From positions 124,001-188,000 of the forward strand of contig JBKAHA010000004.1 in assembly GCA_046290675.1 (NCBI GenBank): a stretch of DNA of 64,000 nt, written 5' to 3'. The DNA comes from Aureliella sp046290675 (GTDB lineage Bacteria; Planctomycetota; Planctomycetia; Pirellulales; Pirellulaceae). The notes under the pieces are model-generated. The model saw only the letters and a list, made by a program, of their open reading frames with translations. It did not search any database and was not told the DNA's origin. The translations under genes and the position numbers were made by a program. Of the stretch, positions 1 through 7,553 are shown piece by piece (within the stretch, counting starts at the first letter, position 1; every line of letters starts with the position of its first letter).

Positions 1-228
1 AAGAGTGGGATTCTTGCTGATGTTCAAGAGGGGCAGGTCCTTATGGGAAGCCCGGCAATGCCGCATCGGCAGAAGTTGCAAGAATTTGTTTTGACTTCAA
101 GGTTGCCTGAACTCAACAAGCAAGTCAAATCCATGAACAAGGTGATTGCTGCCCTACAGGCTCAAGTCGAATCACTCGTCGACCAATCGGAGAGTGCAGT
201 TCCACCAAATCAGACTCGGGCAGCTTAG
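1..228 (+). CDS. lpxD: UDP-3-O-acylglucosamine N-acyltransferase LpxD, C-terminal end (partial)
   Basis: The reading frame is open from base 1 and stops at 228, so only the last 75 residues are in the window. It opens with the final turns of a left-handed beta-helix, including GQVLMGSPAMPHRQ, which matches the family pattern of a Gly-x-Pro-Ala turn followed by an Arg-rich helix. It then runs into the C-terminal alpha-helical tail typical of LpxD. LpxD adds the second 3-hydroxyacyl chain to UDP-glucosamine in lipid A synthesis, in the cytoplasm. The lpxI gene begins two bases after the stop, which supports the lipid A assignment. The catalytic His lies upstream of the window and cannot be checked. 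Confidence 0.8.
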   Translation, partial: KSGILADVQEGQVLMGSPAMPHRQKLQEFVLTSRLPELNKQVKSMNKVIAALQAQVESLVDQSESAVPPNQTRAA

Positions 229-230
229 CA

Positions 231-1136
231 TTGAAATCTTCACCGGAACCTGTAGGCATCATTGCCGGCTGGGGGAGTTTCCCGGTCGAAGTTGCCGAGC
301 AATTGCGTTCCCGTGGAATCGACGTCTATGTGGCTGGGCTACGCGGCCATGCATCACCAGATTTGCAGCACATAGCGACTGGATTCGAGTGGAAGGGCGT
401 TCTCAAAATTGGTGCCCAAATGCGATTCTTACAGCGTAACGGTGTGAGTCGCGTTGTACTGGCAGGGAAGATCTTCAAAGATCGTATTCTGTACCATGGC
501 TTGGGCTGGATTCAACACTTGCCAGATCTGACGACTTATCGAATCCTAGGCGGTAGCTTTGTCACCAAAAGTCGAGATGGCCGTGATGACACCGTTCTCA
601 GCGCTGTAGTGAGCGCTTTTGAGAGGAAGAGTATGAAGATCCTGTCAGTGACCGAAGTCGCTCCCAGCCTGTTAATACAAGAAGGTGTCGCCTGCGGCGG
701 AAAGCCAGGGCGTTCTGGTCAGCTCGACGCAGACTTCGGTTGGCATATCGCTCGCCAGATGGGAGGACTCGATATCGGGCAGAGTGTTACGGTGAAGGAT
801 CAGGTCGTGCTTGGCGTCGAAGCCATCGAAGGCACAGACGCGCTCATTCACCGAACTGGCGCGCTTTGTCCGCGCGGTGGGTTCACACTGGTTAAAATCG
901 CTAAACCGAACCAAGACATGAGGTTTGACGTTCCGACAATCGGATGTCGAACCGTCGAGCAGATGGCCAAGGCCGGCGGCAAGACCATCGTGGTCGAAGC
1001 GGGAAAAACCATCTTCGTCGATCGCGAGGAGACTTTGAGGACCGCCGCAAAATACCAGGTGCGAATTATTGCGTTGTCCGCAGAGAAAGTGTCGTCCGTA
1101 ACCGACACCCGGGAAACGTCTGAAATAGCAGCATAG
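231..1136 (+). CDS. lpxI: UDP-2,3-diacylglucosamine pyrophosphatase LpxI
   Basis: A 301-residue protein of the LpxI (DUF1009) family, which hydrolyses UDP-2,3-diacylglucosamine to lipid X and UMP and replaces LpxH in bacteria lacking it. The N-terminal GIIAGWGSFPVEVAEQ segment, the central KSRDGRDDTVLSAV region and the C-terminal DVPTIGCRTVEQMAKAG segment are all characteristic of the family, and the length is normal (about 270-300). The start is TTG, two bases after the lpxD stop, implying translational coupling. Residues past about 285 are a variable hydrophilic tail. With lpxD it forms part of a lipid A operon, which indicates an LPS-bearing outer membrane. Confidence 0.92.
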   Translation: MKSSPEPVGIIAGWGSFPVEVAEQLRSRGIDVYVAGLRGHASPDLQHIATGFEWKGVLKIGAQMRFLQRNGVSRVVLAGKIFKDRILYHGLGWIQHLPDLTTYRILGGSFVTKSRDGRDDTVLSAVVSAFERKSMKILSVTEVAPSLLIQEGVACGGKPGRSGQLDADFGWHIARQMGGLDIGQSVTVKDQVVLGVEAIEGTDALIHRTGALCPRGGFTLVKIAKPNQDMRFDVPTIGCRTVEQMAKAGGKTIVVEAGKTIFVDREETLRTAAKYQVRIIALSAEKVSSVTDTRETSEIAA

Positions 1137-1699
1137 AAAATCGGGCTGCTTATCTAAAACCGGGCTGCTTATCTAAAACCGGGCTGCTTATCTAAAACCG
1201 GGCTGCTTATCTTATTGGCGGTCCCTGTGAGTTTACGGAGCGGCTCCTTCCTGGATGCATGCACAGATCGGTGTCCCCTCCTTCCGAAAAATCTCATAGG
1301 GCGTTTTTGCTTTTCTGCTTTTCTGCTTTCTGGTCTGCCTCCCCAGTGGAAAACGCTAGCCTGTCTTCGGCTAAGCCAAGATCGTTAGATTGACGTAACG
1401 ACCGATGAGTTCTCTCCAAACCAGCGGACGCAAATGCTTGTCTCTGGGCTCGAGCGACCTACTATTCTGAAGCCAAACTTTTGCGAATCTTCCAACGCCG
1501 GTTGCGTCGTTACAATCGTTACAACCGGTTCGAGGTAGCTTTAGACGAGTAGAAAAGCTTCGCATTCACTGAAGTTCGGCAAACCGTTGATTGACGGCCC
1601 CTAAGGTTATGGCATCAAACATAGAGTGCCTCCCTTCAGACTTGAGAAAATGTTTCCTGAGTTGGGTCGGCTCGCACTTTACCGGACCGGAGAATCGGA
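1137..1699. other. Intergenic region after lpxI
   Basis: This 563-bp gap holds the 19-bp tandem repeat at its start and a pyrimidine-rich stretch near 1305-1335 in which the string ctttt(ctg) recurs three times. No convincing coding frame, RNA gene or terminator was seen. The promoter of the 1700 gene should lie in the second half, but I could not place it. Confidence 0.6.
1142..1212 (+). repeat. 19-bp tandem repeat, 3.7 copies
   Basis: The unit CGGGCTGCTTATCTAAAAC is repeated without mismatch at 1142-1160, 1161-1179 and 1180-1198, with a partial fourth copy at 1199-1212. It starts six bases after the lpxI stop. It has no internal dyad strong enough to be a terminator by itself and is not in a gene. 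Confidence 0.95.
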
Positions 1700-3166
1700 A
1701 TGTCTGTTATCAGCAATCTGAGAACGTTAGCTTGTGTCCTCTTCCTGAGCACGGCGACGCTTCCAAAATCTGCGGAAGCAGGTCCGTTGATCGATTGGCT
1801 ATTTGGTCGAAGCAATCCAGCTTCGGCTTACCCCGTCGGGCAGCCAGTTCCGATTGGAAATGGTTACTCGGCTGGATACGGAGCTTATCCGCAGCCGAAC
1901 GCGTTGCAGCCAGCTCCCGGCTATGCGACCAATTATGGCAATTACTATGGCGCGCGTCTTCCGGTTATAGGGCAAGCTGGAGTGGGATATCCTCCGCCGC
2001 AGACGAATGGAGTTGCGGCCGCGGTCATGCCCCCAGTTGCTTCCTACGTGCCGAACTATCGGACGAATTCCTATCGCGCTCCCGTTACGTACTATCGACC
2101 TGTCCTGACGACTGATCCCAACACGGGTGCACAGGTCGTCACGATGGCTCCATGCACTTCATATGAGCAACTTGCAGGACGCGTACCTGTCTCTGGAAGA
2201 ACGGCACTGTTCGGTTCGACGGTCGCGCCCCCCGCGGCTCCAGCAGCGCAGACGCTACCTACTTATACCCTGCCAAGCGGTGGCATCCCACTGGCTGGAG
2301 TGCCAGCGAATTCGCCCTATTCGGCGGCCTACAACGGCTACAGTTCGTATCAGACCGTTGCGCCTTCGGCACGCTACCCCACGTCCAATGTCCACTCGAG
2401 CTACTATGGCCAGTCATTCAACGGTGCTTCGGGCGGCTCTACTGGAAACTATGTCCCTCCGGTAACGTCAGGGGTTCCTGGTCTAGTTGCTCCTCAGTCG
2501 CCAGTCATTCGCGAACCGGCTCCGACTTACGGACAGCCGACAACTCCACCTGGACAAGCTAATCCGTTCCCTCGGACGGAAACGCCAGCAGGTAATGTGA
2601 TGCCGGATGCTAGTGGTGATATCCCTCCTTCGTTGCCGGCAACGGGAGATTTTGGTGGAGGTTCAGCAAGTCGAGCACCATCGGGACGTGTCCAGGGAGT
2701 TGTACAGACGCCAGCACGAAGCAACGTTCGCCCGTCGTATCCTTCCGTAACGGTCCCATCGCTACGTAGCGATTCTCAGCAGGTGTCGGCTGCGAAGCCA
2801 GATAGCGAAGTTGATTTTGGAGAGAGCACTCAGCCTGAAATGTCGCCGATTCCAGTACCCGAAGGCTTTGATACGAAATCGCGTTGGACACCAGGATTGC
2901 TCCGAGAAGACGATCTGACCGCCGGCGTACGGCCCGCCAATGCGCTTCAGCATTACGCGGGACAGTCGAAGAAGATTCATTGGGCCAGCTTTGATCAGCC
3001 CGTTTCGACGAATCAAGACTCACAGGGAAGCAGCGGAAAATCAAGCCGCCTGCGTCCATTCGCTCCGTTGCCATCGGAGCTGCAGTCGCCATCGACTGCT
3101 CCCAGACTTGATAGCAGACGAACGAAGCAAACGGTCCCGCATACGGGATGGAAGTCGTCTCGCTAG
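1700..3166 (+). CDS. Secreted Pro/Tyr/Ser/Gly-rich protein of unknown function
   Basis: A 488-residue protein with a clear Sec signal peptide: a charged start, a hydrophobic core in LACVLFLSTATLP, and a likely cut after AEA near residue 27. The mature part is low-complexity. Residues about 30-240 are rich in Tyr, Pro, Gly, Ser and Asn, with a more ordered YRPVLTTDPNTGAQVVTMAP segment near 135-155 followed by a single Cys. The C-terminal half is rich in Pro and Ser and ends strongly basic. Similar Tyr/Pro-rich exported proteins are common in planctomycetes and are often presumed envelope-associated. No enzymatic domain is recognised. It is a single gene converging on the HTTM operon, with 21 bases between the ends. 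Confidence 0.75.
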   Translation: MSVISNLRTLACVLFLSTATLPKSAEAGPLIDWLFGRSNPASAYPVGQPVPIGNGYSAGYGAYPQPNALQPAPGYATNYGNYYGARLPVIGQAGVGYPPPQTNGVAAAVMPPVASYVPNYRTNSYRAPVTYYRPVLTTDPNTGAQVVTMAPCTSYEQLAGRVPVSGRTALFGSTVAPPAAPAAQTLPTYTLPSGGIPLAGVPANSPYSAAYNGYSSYQTVAPSARYPTSNVHSSYYGQSFNGASGGSTGNYVPPVTSGVPGLVAPQSPVIREPAPTYGQPTTPPGQANPFPRTETPAGNVMPDASGDIPPSLPATGDFGGGSASRAPSGRVQGVVQTPARSNVRPSYPSVTVPSLRSDSQQVSAAKPDSEVDFGESTQPEMSPIPVPEGFDTKSRWTPGLLREDDLTAGVRPANALQHYAGQSKKIHWASFDQPVSTNQDSQGSSGKSSRLRPFAPLPSELQSPSTAPRLDSRRTKQTVPHTGWKSSR

Positions 3167-3187
3167 TGTGCTAGCCGCTAATGCTTG

Positions 3188-4060
3188 TCATCTCGCAGTA
3201 GTGCTAGGCTGAGCACTCAACGACAACCTTGTTGCGGGCCAATCCACGAAGGCGACCAGGCCTGCGAGTATCGCGATGCTGTAAACGAATTGGTCCGCAA
3301 CAAGACCAATCGCAGCACAGTTCAATAGTCCCAGGACGAAACCGACTTTTCGCGTGCTTGGAACGACCAGTAGCCACAGCGTGAGTATGTCTAGCGTGAC
3401 CCATCCGTGAGTCAACGCGTTCACGAGTAACGGACGATTCGCCAACGTGTCTGTACCGATTAGGTTTGACCGGCCTGCGGAGGCAAGCCACCAAACTGCT
3501 TCGCCTCTCCACCAGATCAAACTGGCCAGCTTCGATACCAGACCAGCGGCAATGACAATCCAAGTGTGGGCCTGCATTAGCCGAATTGCTGCGTTTATCC
3601 TCCATGAGATCGAGTCTTTGGTTTGTCCTACGGCAAGGTAGCCACAATACGCGACTAGTAATGGTTCGGTGAGTCCCGCCAGCCAAACAAGCCGGTGTGC
3701 TGTTGCTATGGCAAATAAGCACAGCAGCAAGGGGCTTATCCAGGTTCCAATGCCCAGAGCGACAAGCATGCCTAGGACGAGACCGCATCCGAGCCATAGT
3801 TGAAATGCAATCGAGGATTCGGTCAGCCAAAGTGGCGACCAATACTGCCAAGCTGAAATCTGTTCGTAGTCTAGTGCCCGACTCGATTGTTCGCTATTCA
3901 GGACACCGCCGCTTGAAAACCATTGTGTTGCTTCGGACCACAAACTGAGGATCCAGACCATACAGGCAACGGCGATCGCTATTCGGCAACCAAGAAGGCG
4001 ACTTCGGTTAGCCGGCCGAAACCAAAATTGGTTCCACGAATTCAAGATGGTTGGTTGCAT
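3188..4060 (-). CDS. HTTM-domain integral membrane protein
   Basis: A 290-residue polytopic membrane protein. It begins with WNQFWFRPANRSRLLGCRI before the first membrane span, and its central part reads RLMQAHTWIVIAAGLVSKL followed by WWRGEAVWWLAS. Both patterns match the HTTM (horizontally transferred transmembrane) domain related to vitamin K-dependent gamma-carboxylase. About seven hydrophobic segments fit. There is no extra soluble domain, so no carboxylase activity should be assumed. It lies 72 bases downstream of another minus-strand gene whose product has one membrane span, and the two are probably co-transcribed and may form a membrane complex. Confidence 0.72.
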   Translation of the reverse strand: MQPTILNSWNQFWFRPANRSRLLGCRIAIAVACMVWILSLWSEATQWFSSGGVLNSEQSSRALDYEQISAWQYWSPLWLTESSIAFQLWLGCGLVLGMLVALGIGTWISPLLLCLFAIATAHRLVWLAGLTEPLLVAYCGYLAVGQTKDSISWRINAAIRLMQAHTWIVIAAGLVSKLASLIWWRGEAVWWLASAGRSNLIGTDTLANRPLLVNALTHGWVTLDILTLWLLVVPSTRKVGFVLGLLNCAAIGLVADQFVYSIAILAGLVAFVDWPATRLSLSAQPSTTAR

Positions 4061-4132
4061 AATTGAAATGGAAAATCGGTTCTAACCAACGATCAGCTGC
4101 AATCGTGATCGGTGCACGGACAATCGCCGCCG

Positions 4133-4945
4133 CTACGGAGCGACGCTAAGTGATGCTTTGGAGCTCCGGTAGCGTTCTTGGCTTGGGACAAAGCCGAGCA
4201 AACTCTCCTTTCGGCGAATAGCTGTTGCCAAATACAGGACTTGTCCGCTCGTTTCGAGCAGGCCTCCCCTGCCCTGGGCAAGCGCACTTCCTTCGTCGAA
4301 GTTAGGAGTGAATGGTTGAACGTATCGGATGGCTTGAATCTCGTTCGATCCCTCAAGCTCTTCCCAGCTCATGGCGAACCGGTAGGCGAAATCAGCTAGT
4401 ATCTCGCTTTCGATATCGTCTTCGATGATCAACCGCAGGCGACGCGCCAAGTTGGGCCACCGCGAATACTGTTGGCGAACGCTTAGTGGCAACGGTTTCC
4501 ATTGGTCTGACTCGTCCATCAATAGCTCGACCTGCAGTGGTAAATCGAAAGCTTCTGCGTGCGTCAATTCAAGAGGCTGCGTGCCATACTGCTGACCAGT
4601 AGTGACCAGGTACGGAGCTGCGAACGACATCAACTCTTGCTGAAGCCGACTTTGGAATAGGTTGGCCGATAACGCCAAGTAGAGACCACAGAATTGGATG
4701 ATGACCGCTGCTGAGAAGAGAACGCGGATCCATGTGGCTGGAGTGGGCGAGTTCTCGGATGTTGATTTACCAGGAGTAGGCGACGGCGTACCGCTCGCTT
4801 TCTGCTCAGTCTCCACTGTGCTGTCTGGGTTCACGCCGCACCCGGCCGGCTCAGCATGGTTGCTCCCACCAGTAGCCTCAGGTGTGGGCGCCTTCGACCA
4901 AGAACGATTGTTCGACCGAGAACGATTGCTTCGATTCTTGCCCAT
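4133..4945 (-). CDS. Single-span membrane protein, likely partner of the HTTM protein
   Basis: A 270-residue protein from ATG at 4945; a TTG at 4951 would add two residues. Residues 1-70 are a hydrophilic Ser/Asn/Arg then Pro/Thr-rich cytoplasmic-type region, followed by one hydrophobic segment (WIRVLFSAAVIIQFCGLYLA) near 72-92. A charged, Trp- and Leu-containing domain of about 170 residues follows. I do not recognise the family. It is upstream of and co-directional with the HTTM gene, with a 72-base gap. By analogy with other planctomycete HTTM loci it may be an accessory subunit, but that is inference from position only. Confidence 0.62.
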   Translation of the reverse strand: MGKNRSNRSRSNNRSWSKAPTPEATGGSNHAEPAGCGVNPDSTVETEQKASGTPSPTPGKSTSENSPTPATWIRVLFSAAVIIQFCGLYLALSANLFQSRLQQELMSFAAPYLVTTGQQYGTQPLELTHAEAFDLPLQVELLMDESDQWKPLPLSVRQQYSRWPNLARRLRLIIEDDIESEILADFAYRFAMSWEELEGSNEIQAIRYVQPFTPNFDEGSALAQGRGGLLETSGQVLYLATAIRRKESLLGFVPSQERYRSSKASLSVAP

Positions 4946-5304
4946 AACCAACTAGCGATTAATCGGGTCGAGAGACTGTATTGCGGCGAATACGGCAACA
5001 AAGCTCATTATCGTAATTGCGTTTTGGACGAATTGGAGGCAGCGGTCGTGATTCAATTCGCATTTGCTCGATAACGTTGTCATTCGAAAACGCCCTCAGT
5101 GTCCTGCCGCACGCTTTATCAGGCTTGTTGCGAGGGGCCAACCGGATGTTAGCAGTGGTCGAAGCACGTCCGGCGCGGAGATGCAGCTAAGGTGCCCTTC
5201 GCACGAAAAAAGGGAGGCCCGAACCGGACCTCCCCTTCTCAATCGACGTGAGCCAAGCTCTCGTATTTGTTTGCCTAGGCGACATGTCACCCAGGTGGTG
5301 TCTT
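4946..5304. other. Intergenic region
   Basis: About 360 bp between the start of the 4945 gene and the end of the 7011 gene, both on the minus strand. It contains the terminator of the 7011 gene near 5206-5236 and presumably the promoter of the HTTM operon. Short open frames here have no protein-like composition and were not annotated. Confidence 0.6.
5206..5236 (-). terminator. Rho-independent terminator of the DLF-repeat protein gene
   Basis: Read on the minus strand, GGGGAGGTCCGG is followed by a short loop and CGGGCCTCCC, then a run of six T. The hairpin lies about 70 bases past the stop at 5305 of the minus-strand gene. Confidence 0.8.
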
Positions 5305-7011
5305 CTAGTTAGCTCCGGTTGAAACGTATTTCACGTCGCCGTCTGGAAGCTGTGATGCAACGCGGGTCACAAACTCTTGATCCGCTGCACATAGTCGACG
5401 CATTGGAACCGTGGTGGTCTTCCCGTTTGCCTTTAGGAGGCGAACGCTATCTTGGAAGATAACGACGAGGCGAGCTTCGACTTGGAAGTTGCCCGTGTTG
5501 TCATTCCAGACACGGTTCTGCGTCGTATCGAAGAGACTGTCGAAAGCATCATTCGATGTCTCTTTGGCACCTGCATCGGTTGGTTCACCGAAAAGATAGT
5601 CAAGAGCGTCCGAACTTTCTTGAGCTGCGTCCGATTTGGTCTGCGTTGGTTGCCCAATTGCATCGGCACCTTCCTCTGCTGGAGGAGAGAAGAGGTCATC
5701 GATTGCATCGCCATCGGATGTTGGGTTCCCGAATAAATCATCAGCTGCATCGTCAGCTGGTGTACCAAATAGGTCATCCGCTGATGGCTCATCAGCCGGA
5801 GCACCGAAGAGGTCATCCGCAGGAGCAGCTTCATCAGCAGGAGCACCGAACAAATCATCTGCCGGGGCAGGTTCGTCAGCTGGGGCTCCGAATAGATCGT
5901 CTGCTGGAGCCGCGTCGTTGGCAGGCATTGCAGCCTCACCTTCGGCCGGCGTGCCAAAAAGGTCGTCTACATCGGTTGTTGCTGGTTCCGTAGGCGTGCC
6001 AAAAAGATCGTCTGCCGGAGCTGGATCAGTTGGGGCTGGATCACCAAACAGCTCGTCCGCAGGGGCAGGATCAACTGGAGCGGGATCAGTCGGTGTGCTG
6101 AAAAGATCGTCTGCAGGTTCGGTTGCGGCGCCTTCGCCTTCGGGTTGGGTACCGCCGAACAAGTCGTCTGCAGGTGCGGGATCTGCCGGAGCTGGATCCG
6201 ATGGTGTACCAAACAAATCATCGGCGGGTGCAGCGTCCGCAGGAGCAGGATCCGTCGGATTGCCAAACAGATCGTCGGCAGGTGCTGGATCCGCAGGCGC
6301 CGGATCTGCCGGATCACCGAAGAGGTCGTCTGCCGGAGCTGGTGTTTCGTCAGGTGTGTCCGGCATTGCTGGTTCACCCTCGGCCGGCGCGTCGAAAATG
6401 TCTTGCGCTGGCTCAGCCGGAGTTTCTGGAGCGGGCTCTGTAACTTCAGGCTCGTCAAAGGGACTGTCGGTCGTTGCAGCTGCTTCATCGGCTGGGGCCT
6501 CAGGCTCCGCAGGTGTCTCAACCGCAGCTTCTTCGGCAGTCGGCTCCGCAGGTTCTTCGGCTACAGGTTCGTCAGCAACAGGCTCTTCTGCTGGCGTGTC
6601 GGCAGCTTCCGCTTCGGGTTCGGCATCTGGTGTTTCTTCTGGTTCTTCAACGATCGCCGGCTCGGCAGGCATGACATCGTCTGCGGGAACGAGCGGCATC
6701 ATTTCGCCGATGGGCGCCTCATCGCAGGCGACAACCGGTGCTGGCTCGCATTCTGGAGCAACTTCGCAAACCGGCGCTGGTTCGCAAACCGGTGCAGGTT
6801 CACAGCATTCGATCGCAGGTGGAGGAGCACAGCAATCGTCGACGATCGGTTCACATGTCGGAGCTTCGCAGCATTCCTGTTCCGCCTGGCAACCTCTCTT
6901 CTTAAAGAAGCCACGCAGCCCTTTTCCAGCTAGTGCCGGGTTGATGGTAAGAATGACCGCTAGTGCGGACGCGATGGAGCAGCGAGTGAAGTAACGAAAG
7001 CGTTTCGACAT
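5305..7011 (-). CDS. Secreted Ala/Pro/Asp-rich DLF-repeat protein with C-terminal SHD1 domain
   Basis: A 568-residue protein from ATG at 7011; the frame extends 15 residues further but the signal peptide (MSKRFRYFTRCSIASALAV) starts here. After a probable cut near ALAG comes a Cys-rich stretch of about 60 residues with roughly 12 Cys in CC or single-C contexts. Next is an acidic Glu/Ala/Pro spacer, then about 260 residues in which D(D/E)LF followed by G or S recurs 14 times, with DYLF and DSLF variants at the end. The last 70 residues (NRVWNDNTGNFQVEARLVV onward, ending AADQEFVTRV) match the SLA1 homology domain 1 fold common in planctomycete secreted proteins. The low complexity is in codons as well as residues, so repeat-number variation between strains is likely. 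Function is unknown; a scaffold or adaptor role is only a guess. Confidence 0.85.
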   Translation of the reverse strand: MSKRFRYFTRCSIASALAVILTINPALAGKGLRGFFKKRGCQAEQECCEAPTCEPIVDDCCAPPPAIECCEPAPVCEPAPVCEVAPECEPAPVVACDEAPIGEMMPLVPADDVMPAEPAIVEEPEETPDAEPEAEAADTPAEEPVADEPVAEEPAEPTAEEAAVETPAEPEAPADEAAATTDSPFDEPEVTEPAPETPAEPAQDIFDAPAEGEPAMPDTPDETPAPADDLFGDPADPAPADPAPADDLFGNPTDPAPADAAPADDLFGTPSDPAPADPAPADDLFGGTQPEGEGAATEPADDLFSTPTDPAPVDPAPADELFGDPAPTDPAPADDLFGTPTEPATTDVDDLFGTPAEGEAAMPANDAAPADDLFGAPADEPAPADDLFGAPADEAAPADDLFGAPADEPSADDLFGTPADDAADDLFGNPTSDGDAIDDLFSPPAEEGADAIGQPTQTKSDAAQESSDALDYLFGEPTDAGAKETSNDAFDSLFDTTQNRVWNDNTGNFQVEARLVVIFQDSVRLLKANGKTTTVPMRRLCAADQEFVTRVASQLPDGDVKYVSTGAN

Positions 7012-7553
7012 AGGTCCGATTCTCGTGTAGCTATGCAAATTGAGAAAGTTGAGCAATTGACCAAAATATGCTAGTCAGTTACTTCGGGAGGAGCAAGTTT
7101 AAGCTAGCAATGAATCATTGCTGGAAATTAGAGGAAATCCAGCTACTACGTCGAGTTTTCGCAAGATTACAACAATAGCGGTTATCACGGTCGTATTGCT
7201 CCTGAGTCATACCGGTTCAACGGGCCGCCATCCTATGTTCATCCGTTGTCAGCCTTCACAAGTCGCAGCCAAACCGTTCACGGAGGGTAACACTGGGCAT
7301 TTCCCTAGAAATGAGCCCTTTCGGAAGTCTGTTCGCGTGGGACGACTGGGCTTCCAATACCGGTTTCTCTTAGAGTTAATTGGTTTGCCGCGACCCTAAG
7401 GGTGGCTCAATTCACCGATTTTCCAGGGGTGGCAGTTGTTCTGCGCTGACTCAATCGGCGGTTCGACGTTCTAATGCGTCCAAGGCTGGGATGCAGGTTC
7501 GCGCCACGCGTGAATGCCCCTGCGAATGATCCCAAGCCAGTGATTTGCAAATT
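7012..7553. other. Divergent intergenic region
   Basis: About 540 bp separating the minus-strand DLF-repeat gene from the plus-strand sensor kinase gene, so it should carry both promoters. A 93-codon open frame at 7118-7399 was considered; its residue composition is not convincing and it has no ribosome binding site. No RNA gene or terminator was identified. Confidence 0.55.

Noticed and set aside
1591..2115. 174-codon frame overlapping the start of the 1700 gene
   Set aside because: It is out of frame with the signal-peptide-bearing gene and has a Cys/Trp/Arg-rich composition typical of shadows.
5636..6994. 452-codon Ser/Ala/Gly-rich frame on the plus strand
   Set aside because: It is the antisense shadow of the repetitive DLF gene; the minus-strand frame has a signal peptide, a terminator and a recognised SHD1 domain.
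7118..7399. 93-codon open frame on the plus strand
   Set aside because: No ribosome binding site, poor composition after a single hydrophobic stretch, and it lies in a region that must hold two divergent promoters.
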